Shown one piece after another: positions 1-10,158 of a stretch of DNA of 64,000 bases. Each line of letters starts with the position of its first letter. Position 1 is the first letter of the stretch. The position numbers were made by a program, and so were the translations under genes. The stretch comes from Calamus simplicifolius (taxonomy: Eukaryota; Streptophyta; Magnoliopsida; Arecales; Arecaceae), in assembly GCA_900491605.1 (NCBI GenBank), contig UESW01004382.1, forward strand, positions 348,696 through 412,695. Reading direction: 5' to 3'. Under the pieces are notes generated by a model. The model had not been told where the DNA came from, did not search any database, and saw nothing but the letters and a program-made list of their open reading frames with translations.

Positions 1-1670
1 ACTTCAGCTTCAAAACTTGCTATTTTTCTTTGTAAAATTAATTGGACAAAATCCCCACAAGAGTATAGGAGATGAGATGGAGGGAAGGAAAGAAAACTAA
101 CATACCAAATGATCTATAAGAGTATCAATATGGGGCTCCTGATGATCTTGATGAGAATGCATATAAACTTCTCTGAAAAGAAAATAAAATAAAGAGAATG
201 TAGGTTAACATAGGTATGTTTTTTAGGCAAAAAATGGTTCCACTTGAGCGGTTGGAGCCTTATCATTGGATCAAATTAAAAACAATGTTGATAGAATTAA
301 TGTTTTGTAAGAGAGTTCTGCAATATGACATCTTAAGTCTTTTGAAGTTTTAATTCCCAGTTAGGAAGTTGATGAGGAGCTACTCAACAAGGTAGCATAC
401 AATGTGGAATCAGTGGTAGAAATTGAGCAAAGTAAGTTGGGAAGCATCCTAAAGGCATAATGAGAAAGAAACCATAGTTAAAAGAGTCTATTAACACCAT
501 TAAATATTTGACAACTTAATGCAAATTGCAATTTTAGTCTAACATATTTATCAACTACTCACAACAAGGTGGGAACCATGAAAAATCTTTTTTTTTTCTC
601 TCTTTTAAAACATTTCCTTCTTTTCTGGTGTTCTAACTATTATCACTTTCTCGTAAACAACTTAGTGCTTGTTTAATATTTTTTTGGAAAAAACTTTTCT
701 AGGGTTTTCGATTGGCGAAACAACAAACATGAGAAAATAAATACTACTTCCCTCATAGCATCTATTTTTTGGTAGGAGTGAGAAAAAGGTATGTGGGCTT
801 CACATATAATTTTTCCTCTTCTTTCAACCAAGTTTGGGAAAGTAAGGGTGAAAAACTTTCTTGTCTCTATTTTCCTCCCAACCAAATGACCCCCTAGTTC
901 CTTTAAGTTATTTTCCTTTCAAGAAAGAAACAAAATTCAATTTTTCATCCATAAAATAATTTTTATTTCTTGAGATGATGGGAATTCGTATGCCTATTCT
1001 AAATTAAATTTCACAAATCTAAAATAACTTTCAAAAAAAATTAGAAAAACTATAGTAATCAATTTTGTTGTGCAATAGTTAACATCTATGAAATTCAATA
1101 TACTAACCTAGATCAGTTCATCAAATCACTATACCGATCAATCCATTACTTATTTATTTAAATAGAAAAAAGTTCATAAAACTATAAACAAAAGTTTTAT
1201 AATAAAGATTGAAATCTCACCAACTATTCAAAAACCATTAGCTAATTCTAAAAATTCATTTTTTCCATGAATTCTTGGAAGCTAACATCAATTAGAAAAA
1301 AAGAATAAAAGTGTATTTTTCATTCCATAAAGCAAGGAAAGAAAAAAAATGCAAAAACCTAAAATTTGAAGGATAGGGTTATGATTTGGTGGCAAAGAAG
1401 GGAAAAAAAAGAGAGGGTGAAATGTTTTTTCAGCAAGTGTATGAGGAATGATGCTTGCGGATGCAATTTTAATAAATTTCTAATAACAATGGTTAAAATC
1501 TATAGTTAAATTTTTAATAAGGGTTATGTTTTTTAACTAGCCCTTGATAAAGATTTTTTAATAATATTTTATTTCCTATGTTAGCCCTATAAACAATAAA
1601 AGAAGATAGTTAATATTAACTTGTGCTAGAAGAAAAAATACTTAACGCTTATAATTTTGTTGTTAGCAAT
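1..1670. other. AT-rich intergenic DNA, no gene seen
   Basis: I see poly-A and poly-T runs but no long ORF with family motifs and no terminal repeats that convince me. Short stretches near 664 and 880-893 (a CCAAATGACCCCCTAG-like end) resemble a MITE terminus, but no matching partner or target duplication was found. Confidence 0.6.
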
Positions 1671-1926
1671 AGGGCTACAAATAGATCTCATGTCCTGACC
1701 TAGTCCTAACTTAATTTGTATTAAAAAACCCCTAGATTGAGTTGTGTTAGAAAATTAGATCTAATCTAAGTTCTTAGTTGTTTCTGGACCTTATATTTTT
1801 TAGCATGATCCAAACTCAATTGAACCCGACTCACAAATATCAATTATATAAATCTTATTTGCTTTCACTCCAATATCTTTATTAATTTATTAAATAAACT
1901 CTCATTTAAACTAATTTTACTTTTTC

Positions 1927-1942
1927 ATCTTATTAACTAGAT
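1927..1942. repeat. 16-bp target-site duplication, left copy
   Basis: ATCTTATTAACTAGAT here is repeated exactly at 2061-2076 and brackets the 118-bp element, proving insertion of a discrete unit. Confidence 0.93.
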
Positions 1943-2060
1943 AACTCCGCCAAGGCCAGCCCCAAGCCCGGTAAAGGAGGGTTGCATTAGGTAGTTGACA
2001 GTTAGCGTAAAACTCCATCAGATCTCTTAAAAGGCTTAGATGAGTTGAGTTGAGTTGAGT
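1943..2060 (+). mobile_element. 118-bp non-autonomous RTE derivative (SINE-like)
   Basis: The first ~93 bases (AACTCCGCCAAGGCC... to the AGATCTCTTAAAA region) match the 5' end of the full RTE LINE starting at 45956. The sequence then jumps straight to that LINE's extreme 3' tail, GGCTTAGATGAGTTGAG plus TTGAG repeats. The short AAAA present at both sides of the join in the long copy suggests a microhomology-mediated internal deletion. A perfect 16-bp duplication flanks it, so the deleted form itself transposed, presumably using RTE reverse transcriptase in trans, as SINEs do. It encodes nothing. Confidence 0.9.
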
Positions 2061-2076
2061 ATCTTATTAACTAGAT
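2061..2076. repeat. 16-bp target-site duplication, right copy
   Basis: Exact copy of 1927-1942, directly after the (TTGAG)n tail. Confidence 0.93.
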
Positions 2077-2415
2077 CTTTTTTTCCTTAATTATATCAAA
2101 ATATTTATATTTTATTATTCTTTAATAGATTTATAATGTCTCCAAGTATATCAAGAAATATTTTGAATAACATAATTTATAAACTTAAAGTAATCATTTT
2201 CTTTGATAGAATTTAAATTTTTAAACAAAAAATTAAATTAACTATTTTTGATCTTATTTAATTTTTTAATAAATCTATATTTAATTATTAATAATTAGAT
2301 TTTAATTATAAAATAATAGTTAGATGCTTGATTCAAATGCAAATGCAATATGATCATTTCTACCCTAAACATTAACATTTTGGGTTGGACTTAGATCATA
2401 CTTGACCCGAATAAT

Positions 2416-3828
2416 CAAGTCTCATTGAATCTATAATTTGATCCTATCTAATCCAATAAATTAATGGTTTAAGTATAGATCCAAAATTATAACCCAAAAA
2501 CCATGATGAGGATGTTGGATTAGGTATAAATTAATGGGTGGTATTGAAGAGTGCTTGAAGACCGGGCGAAGGTTGAGTGGAGAGCAGAGACTATATTTTT
2601 TGTCAATCATAACCAAAAACAATGATAAAAAAAGAAAAGAGATGCAAGGTTGAAAGTTGAAAAAGAAAAAATTAATAATATAAAAAATTGATGAGGATGA
2701 AGGCCCAATAAGGATGGTGCGTCTTAAGATCATGCGAAGGGCAAAAATCATCTTTTAGCTCCATTCTTCATAGAACACAATCAAAGGCTAAGATGAAAGA
2801 AAACAATGCAAGGCTAAGAAAAGAAAAGAGCAAAAATTGATGAGAATATGAAGAGAAAAAAATTTGTTACACTTACTAATACAGCCGATCTTTTGGTTCA
2901 AAATTAGATGAAAATTGCAATAGTATCACTTGGGAAAAGATTTGTTGTGAATAAAAAAAGCAAGTGAAAATCATGAAAGAGGATAGAGATATTTTAAAAA
3001 TAAAAAAGATATTTTATGTGATAGATGGGAAATAAGCTTATTTATCTACAATAGGTAAATCTCCTCCATCCTCTTCCTCACTTTATAGGTAAATAACATC
3101 TATAGAAACTTGATATACTTTTCCACTTCTTTTAATTGAAAAAAAAGGATAGCTAGGCTGATCACTGAAAAAGTTGATCATTTTTTGTTAAATTTATCCA
3201 TCAAAAAATAGAACCAAAATTTATATGATAGGTTTTGCCTAAATAAAAAAATAAAGAAACAATACAAGAAACAAATCTATATGATTGAGTGCTAAGTACT
3301 TCCAACATTGACCATCAACAAGCACATTATTTTTATTTATTGTTATTCATTAACATCAAGAAAGTACTCTAGTATAATCTAGGTATGTATTATTTGTAAA
3401 AAGTTTTGCCATGTTAAAATGCCTTGCTTTATTTTGTTCTTTACAAATTTGATAGTTTGTTACATCCTATCTTAATTGCATAAAAAAAATTGTAGCATGA
3501 CAGCATAATGGATACTTCAATATGTATAAAATAAAGCATTTTTAAGTGTAGCTTGATCTTTTAAGCCTTCAAAATTAACCTACTCTATGGATTTTTTTTT
3601 CTTTTTCATCCCAGTGAACCTGGTCCAATTAGAATTCATCCCCCTTTATAATTCAAATCTGGATAGATCCACCTTGCTATATTTACATGTAATCTAAATT
3701 AACTATATATTTATGTAATAATAAATTTAACCTTGTAATATTTGGTTGGAGACAGCTCCACCAGAATGCATGAGGTGGCGTTGCAGCGCCCACCGAATTC
3801 CTTCGCCATACATAGACCTATAGACCAT
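2416..3828. other. AT-rich intergenic DNA, no gene seen
   Basis: A 96-codon minus-strand reading frame at 2461-2751 is low-complexity and Phe/Ile/Leu-rich without a recognisable domain, so I treat it as chance. The end near 3770-3800 is locally GC-richer and leads into the promoter-like sequence. Confidence 0.5.
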
Positions 3829-3837
3829 TATATATAA
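3829..3837 (+). promoter_or_regulatory. Candidate TATA box of the 4-5 kb transcription unit
   Basis: TTATATATAA lies about 30-40 bases before a purine-rich leader (AGAAGGGGGATATCAGC...) that ends in a good splice donor at 3977/3978. Spacing and composition suit a plant core promoter. No transcript evidence is available. Confidence 0.4.
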
Positions 3838-3864
3838 CCCATAAACCATTCAGAAGGGGGATAT

Positions 3865-5137
3865 CAGCTTCACGGGTAGGGTTTTTCAAAGACTCACTCC
3901 AAATCAGATCTGAAAAGAGTATATTATTAGAGAAAAAGCAAGAGGAGGATTTGAATCGCTTGGGACGTGGACATCAGGTGACGATCTTCTTCAGTTTCTC
4001 TTTTTCTTGTTTTCCACATCTATGTGATTTTAGCGGAATCTGAATGGCCTTTCGTTTAATTTGACAAAATTTACCCTTTTTTTTGAAAGGGTATAAAATA
4101 TAAATTTAGGTATCAGATGGTCAGTGATTTGATTTCAATTTCTAAGATTATGACTTCCGATTGTTCTTGCTACCTTCTACGAAGGAAAACAAATTTAAAA
4201 AAAGGCATCAATGGAAATTTTTTAATGAGCTTTTCGTCATCATTTGCACATTTAGAGTTCTATATATAATTCAATATCTTTGTTAATATTCTTTCTCTAA
4301 CTGGTTCTAATTTTTTGTTAAATGATTGTATACTTTCATCTTTAATTTTCCTTCTTTTGAGATCCTCGTATAATAAAAAAAGCAGACCAGCAGCCCAGGA
4401 GAAAAAAAAGAGATTTAGTACCATTTTTTGTGTGCACTAAGCTTTTTTTTAGGGCAATTTATTTGTTTTTATGTTGGTCTTGTGATGCTTTATTATAATT
4501 TAAAATGAACAGCGTCATATCACTTTGACCAAAGAAGGTATCTAGTATTTTCCTAGTGGAGCAGCTGCTTTCTGAAGGTTAGTACATTGAAAGAAGGATA
4601 CTGAAGCTAAAATAACCATTTTATTTTTAGAGACAAAAACAACAATTTGAAAATAGTTAATGCCACGAGTCATGGTGTGTGTTTGTCCATGCAGCTACTC
4701 CTTCAAAAACAAATTAAGCAGTCATAGATCCTAAATCTTTTCATCCTGTGAAATTTAATATGGCAAGTATTGTACTATTTATGCTTCTTTATCTTTGGAA
4801 ATACAATGGAAAAAGTCTTGATCTTATATTGGAGTAAAAATTTTGTGTTGTCTGACAATATAGTTAGTAGTTATCCCATATTTGTGCATGTGAAAATTTA
4901 TGGGATTAAATATTGAGAATTTCAGTTATTTCTGTCTTTCTAACTAAAATTTTACCCATCTAATTTTCAGGATTCAAACCGAATATGCCCAAGGAAAGGC
5001 CACATGCTCATGCCCATATCGAGGATGCTAGTGAAAATTTAAGTGCCAAAATATGGAAAGACAAGCCACCTGATTTTTATGTGGGCACTATTTGCAATGA
5101 CTACATATTTGAGTTTCAGGGTCCGATCCCAAAATAA
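3865..5137 (+). other. Candidate transcription unit: 5'-UTR exon, 1-kb intron, coding exon
   Basis: A leader exon (~3865-3977) ends GACATCAG|GTGACG. A T-rich intron runs 3978-4970 and ends TAATTTTCAG. Exon 2 opens GATTCAAACCGAATATGCCC, with the start codon at 4985. The intron and second exon recur, diverged, at 19804-20615 plus 23720-24240. In that paralogue the leader exon is replaced by an AHL-like pseudogene and the intron is interrupted by a CACTA element. Long 5'-UTR introns are common in plant genes, so this could be the surviving 5' part of a real gene. Confidence 0.45.
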
Positions 5138-5250
5138 TGAAAGGTAAGATTGGGTGGTCAACCCATGGTTTAAACTTTTTGTCATGCCTATAAAGTCTAT
5201 AAAATGAGTTCTTTACTACATCTGCACTTTTAAAATTTGTGATTTTATTT
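3973..5250 (+). repeat. Paralogous block, copy 1 (uninterrupted)
   Basis: The sequence from the splice donor through the intron and past the small ORF is colinear with 19804-20615 joined to 23720-24285. The two copies differ by many substitutions and small indels, so the duplication is old. Copy 1 preserves the empty target site TCATCCTGTGAAATTTA at about 4743-4759, where copy 2 carries the CACTA transposon. Confidence 0.85.
4985..5137 (+). CDS. Small ORF (50 codons) of unknown function
   Basis: The ATG follows the predicted acceptor at 4970 by 14 bases. The predicted protein begins MPKERPHAHAHIEDASENLS, is hydrophilic for its first 30 residues, then contains FYVGTICNDYIFEF, and stops at TAA. 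No signal peptide or known family is recognised. The paralogue at 24050-24200 keeps the phrase NLSAKIWKGKP but has lost the ATG context and gained an in-frame TAG, so that copy is dead. A donor-like AAAG|GTAAG follows the stop, so this may be the remnant of a longer gene whose frame is now closed. It could also be non-coding. Confidence 0.3.
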   Translation: MPKERPHAHAHIEDASENLSAKIWKDKPPDFYVGTICNDYIFEFQGPIPK

Positions 5251-7010
5251 GTGTGGCAAACATCTAGATAACTGCTTTTGATACAATATGGGCTCAACTT
5301 GGGTTATGCCATCAATCTTTTCAACTACTTTTATGATTCAACCTAGTTTCATCCTACATATTTAATTAATGGATAACATGTGAAATGTCGAATCATCAAT
5401 TATGTTGAACCCTAAATCTAATGATACCCTTCCACTGCACTTTACATTTGCGTTGTTGGGATCAGCTGGAAGTTTTTGAGTGGAAAAAGAAGTTAGCTAC
5501 AATGATATATTTTTCAGTTGTAAATAATTTGTACCTATGGACATAATATCTGTTGTTTGCAATACAAGGAAATTGAAGCATTGGATAAATGCTGATATTC
5601 TATATGAAAAAGGTAAAATTATAAACTATTATGGGCAAACTATACTTTTTATTCAAAAGTTTATTCCTTAATTTCGTTGAATGACTAAATAAATTGTGAC
5701 ATGAAGGGATCTAATTATTTAGTTTTGCACCTTCACTCAAACTGCTAAGAAGTGGTGAAATGATTTTGTCGGACCAAGTTTTTCAAATATTGTGGGTCAA
5801 GGCCATACAGGTTTTGCATGAAACAGTATGCACTATGTACCAACACTCAGAACGGTGGATGTGTCATCCTATCTTGCTCTTTTTACCAACTCACTATATC
5901 CTAGCACTTGAGATGGTGGCATGGTTAGCCCATTCCACCAATATTTAGAACCTTTTGCTGGAGCATTGTTTTGTATTCTTTTGCAACATGAACATGCTTG
6001 GAGTCATTAACAGTCTATCTTAGTTATTTGACTTCTATTTAATAGTTAATAAAAGTCAATTCAATTATTTGATCTTTCTTTAATAACATTCTATCCTATT
6101 TTCATTCCTTTATCCTTTTTTTCTTTACACTTATATTTTGTAGTAAACATATTGACAACATTGTACCCTAGCATGGAGAGCTATATAACTTCTTATGAAA
6201 GTTCATATTGCTGCCTTAGTTATACAACAGAATAGATGTTTCTCATTTTCTCCTTTTGAAATATTGCCATGTTATTAGGAAATCATCTAATAATTTTGTT
6301 TGACTCATAATTCGGCTTGACATTGCTTTTTCAATTAGTAAAGGAGGCAAACATTAACTGATCTTTTGAGCCTAACATATAAATGAGGTCAAGGTTCGCC
6401 ATTTCTGTATCGAATCCTATGCCAATACTACACTAATACTATGCTAGTACACCTAATACATGAGGGGGGATCATATACTAAGACTAACCAAGAAATTCAG
6501 TCCTAATATGGTATGGTATGCTTAATGCAGGATGGTACCCACTAGTATGGTATGCCATGATAATAACTATTTATTTTTTTGAGGTCAATAGTGTATAAAT
6601 CTTTATTGATAGATATTTAGATCATATCCAATCAACTATATGTAAAATATTAATATTCCTTTTGCTTGAAATCTTTTTTTTAATGTCCAAAATGCACATA
6701 AAAATGTTGCAGTTTCCCCAAATAGCTTATTGTTATCTAAAATGAAGTTCTAAAAATTTCACTTATTAGGTTGAAAGCATGCTAATAAAGTTTCAATTAT
6801 AGTCAAAGTACTTTTAAATTTTTAAAATATACTTTTAATTTGCTTTGAGGTTAATAAGAGCTTCCAAATGTAGTATTCATATGAGTGCTTTTGCCTCTTC
6901 CTTTCACTTTCTTCTAAACCCCATATCTCCTCTTCTTATAGAACTTGTCAAGCAAGTAATGCCATGACCCAAAAATTCAAAATGTAATGTATGCCAAGGC
7001 TAATCCATTC
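5251..7010. other. Intergenic DNA, no gene seen
   Basis: AT-rich sequence. A 62-codon plus-strand frame at 5760-5948 has no domain. I see no terminal repeats or motifs. Confidence 0.5.
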
Positions 7011-7224
7011 ATTTTATGTTATAATGTTTAAAGATAATCAAAATTAGATAAGAATCATTATCATGAGCTACACAGCTATCTCCTAGTGTGTTTGTCTTGG
7101 CCTATCACTATGATAATATTTTATGTTATAATATTTAAAGATAATCAAAATTAGATAAGCATAGTTATCATGAGCTACACAACTAGCTCCTGGTATGTTT
7201 TTCTTGGCCTGTCACTATATAACA
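7011..7224 (+). repeat. Tandem duplication of a 107-bp segment
   Basis: Unit 1 starts ATTTTATGTTATAATGTTTA at 7011; unit 2 starts ATTTTATGTTATAATATTTA at 7118. Both contain GATAATCAAAATTAGATAAG and TTATCATGAGCTACACA, with about a dozen differences. Non-coding. Confidence 0.85.
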
Positions 7225-8170
7225 ATTTTGCAACCTTATTATTGTTGTTTTGATAGCAGCAATCCTTTAATGTTTTTGTATTACATAACATAAAGTTAAA
7301 ATGAGAGAATAGAATTATAAAAGGTAACCAAAATCAATTGGCGTTAGATCATGTTAGTTTCATTGTTTGTCCGTGCAACTTGTTGGTTGATTTATTTAAA
7401 TTTTTAATTATTTATTTTGAGAATAAAATGTAGAACAAACAATGAGGCTTACATAAGTATCCATGTGAAATTAAATTGTAGCAATAAATATGTTTTATTT
7501 ATTCTATTTATATTTGGAACGAAAGTAATACTTAATGTGTGATTTGACCATTTTATTTTTTCTATTCTCTTTCTTACTTAAATCATACCAATACCACAAG
7601 CGTAATAATTTCCGTGCCCTGCCTCTCCCATCTTCCATTTGTGACTGCTACAACACCACTAGCATGTCATCCTAAATTTAAATTGGGAAGAACCTCTTTT
7701 CTACGGTTTCATTTCTTTAAATGGATATCTAAAATTCATGCATTCTGTTTTTTAGCTTTCCATTCAATTCTTCGTTAGTTTCAGTTTATATTTTGTGTTT
7801 ATATCTATTCTCCTTTAGTCCTACATCATGTTTTTCTTCTTCTTTGCTGTTATGAAGATTTTGTTATATGATTTACTTGTAGTTTTGTTATTGCTTGAAC
7901 CAATATTTACCTATTATGAAAAATTTCTTTTTGTGTCTTTTTTTTTTGAGCCTCTGATAGTAATTTTAGTTATGGTATCTCATGAAACAACCGTATAAAC
8001 CTTCAGTATTGACCATATGGATGTCTATACTCATTTTTAGACATGAAAATATGCTAGCATGGTGGCATATATGATAGTATTGTTCCAATGGAAGAAAAAT
8101 CTTATGCCCTTGAATTGTGTGAAACATAAAGACAAGACAATATCATCTTTGCTACAATATTACAACTATG

Positions 8171-8175
8171 TTATG
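8171..8175. repeat. Target-site duplication TTATG, left copy
   Basis: TTATG precedes TGTTACAAACTTGGGTCAGA. The same 5 bp follow the 3' LTR at 15343-15347. Five-bp duplications are typical of copia integrase. Confidence 0.75.
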
Positions 8176-8195
8176 TGTTACAAACTTGGGTCAGA

Positions 8196-9335
8196 AGCCA
8201 AATTAATAAAAGGTTGGATAGAAGTTTTCTCTAAAAAATCTTAATGATTTTATATAACCAAATTTAAATGGCCATAAGCCAACTTCCATTCATGGAAAGG
8301 AGCAGCATCGGGCCTATTATATTTGTTGCAATGTCGAATCAGTTATTATTTCTCACCAAATTTATGGCCATTAAAGTTAAAACGTCTGGTTTGACTCTGA
8401 AAAGTCCTCAGTTTTAACCACAGAGATGCGGTGCCCAAACGGGCGATTATTTGGAGTCCGAGTATTTATTATCTTCGTGGATAAGGAAGGTTGTTCTTCT
8501 TCCTCTATAAAAATGGATGGCTCATGTATGCTACCGTTCATGCATCATAGCGGAGTAACGCCGATCATATGATCCGTCCGTGAAACGGCAAGGATCGGTG
8601 ACTGTTGGCGCATATCCAATCAGGACAACGATCTTGCGGTGAAATTTTTTTGCCATCAACCCAAGCCTGAGCGTAAAATAAAATAAAAAAAAACTTTCTT
8701 CAATATCTTGCCACCTTTGTGCACAAGTGGAGGCCGAGCATGCAACGTTTAGGGAGACGTGACACGTAGCGGGGGTGCCGTGAAGCGAGTGGGCTTGGAA
8801 GGATGCATTATTTTTTAAAAAAATAGGGAAACTTCTGTACTTAAATTGCTTGCATTATAATTTATTATGGACTTTGAATGGTAAAGGTCAGCACCTTGGC
8901 AGGCTAGTCTAACTGACCAATCAGATGGAGTGGTTGCAGTAATAGCTTTGAGGGGATGCTTTAGTATTTTCTTTTCTTTCTTTTTTCTTCGGACAACAAA
9001 TCATGAGAATGGGATGGTGGGATTCGATAGGACCAAGGAGGCTAAAAGTGTTAAAGGCTAACACTACCCTTAGCAAGACTGCTGGTTCATGGATACAGCA
9101 TGAGGAGCAGCCAGCCTTGCAAACCCGTGGGTCCAAACGACATTTTGCTTAACATTAAAAAATAATAGAGAAAAGAAAAGTCTCATTATCTGCACAACAT
9201 CATTTTTTATTTTTGGCTCGACCGCTGTTGTATCATTTTTTTTTTTGGAATAGATTAACCTGGTTATGTACTGGTATATCAGTTTTGTACTGACCATATA
9301 TTTTTTTGTTTTGTTAAACAAGATCTCTATTCCAA
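8196..9335. other. Foreign segment inside the copia insertion, no gene recognised
   Basis: It is unrelated to the 3' LTR. It contains a promoter-like CTCTATAAAAATGG near 8512 and a locally GC-richer stretch (8560-8780). Minus-strand frames at 8921-9342 have no recognisable family. Confidence 0.4.
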
Positions 9336-9829
9336 ATGGCAAAAATGATTACAATGATGACACACCGTGACATAAGGCAAAACGAGCTACGAGAGAGGAT
9401 GCAGGGACTTAGATATCATCCAGGAGATATCTTACAAGAGCATATCAAAAGGCTTGATTGCCTTATGAAACATTTAGAGGAACAAGCTTTTCCAGTACTA
9501 GACAACTATAAGACAACTATAAGATATGGGCATTGGATCACTCACTCCCATTATATTTTTTTGGAGTCCTGTGCAGCATTTGGGATTGCTTTGAAGAGCA
9601 TATCTCTTATAGGGATTTGATTTCTCATTTGCTGAACCATATTGATATGCTGAGTAGGTGTGACTCTAGTGAAGAAGATGACATTGTCGAAAATGAGGAT
9701 CCATCATCACTTGTCGAGCTTCAAATAGATGCTATTTTAGAGTTGAACAAGAAACCCAAACAAGGATATTTAATATTTGGACTCTGTGTTGTCCTTGTTG
9801 GAGTTCTTGTATCTTGTTACCTATATTGA
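9336..9829 (+). pseudogene. Frameshifted ORF, gag-like in its first half, hydrophobic C-terminus
   Basis: Two overlapping frames (9336-9620 and 9533-9829) read as one interrupted protein of about 160 residues. The first half (ELRERMQGLRYHPGDILQEH, IKRLDCLMKHLEEQ, FPVLDNYKTTI) has the rhythm of the UBN2-type gag domain of copia elements. The second half contains EEHISYRDLISHLLNHIDML, an acidic stretch, and a terminal segment YLIFGLCVVLVGVLVSCYLY that could span a membrane. I do not recognise the family. It lies between the 5' terminal 20 bp of the copia insertion and that element's own gag, so it is either captured cargo or a remnant of another element. The frame shift near 9590 means it is not functional as it stands. 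Confidence 0.4.
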
Positions 9830-10158
9830 TTATGTTGCAAACATAGTTAAAGCTTGTATAGTTGCTTGTCTTATTTGAACACAATGTTTACTATGTTATT
9901 TTCTTGCTTATATGAATTATGAATGTCATATGCAATTAAATTATCTTATATGTGGATATGATAGATATTAATTGTATTTTGAAGTGAATCAAGATATAAA
10001 TATAAGACTTGTGATTATGAATGATGGGTGGAAAGCATAGCGACCATCTGATTTTATAACATGAGTTAAGTCTTTCGCTCGTTGATCAAAACTTGGGACA
10101 ATAACTAGACATGTGTTGTGCTAAAACTAAATGAAATTTGTTAAATTAACTATAGATC

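Larger units (their letters stand above)
1671..2415. repeat. Dispersed non-coding repeat, copy A
   Basis: This AT-rich block shares an ordered series of similar segments with 57225-57879: a start with GGGCTACAAAT or GGGTCGGGTCGACC-like words, then ATAAATCTTATTT, then TAAACTCTCATTTAA-like sequence, and finally a near-match around TAAAATAATAGTTAGATGC / TAAAATAATAGCTAGAAGC. No coding potential is visible. It may be a MITE or a non-autonomous element, but I could not define its termini. Copy A contains the short RTE-derived insertion. Confidence 0.5.

Noticed and set aside
664..893. MITE candidate with an ATTTGG-type end
   Set aside because: The two ends do not pair well and no duplication was seen.
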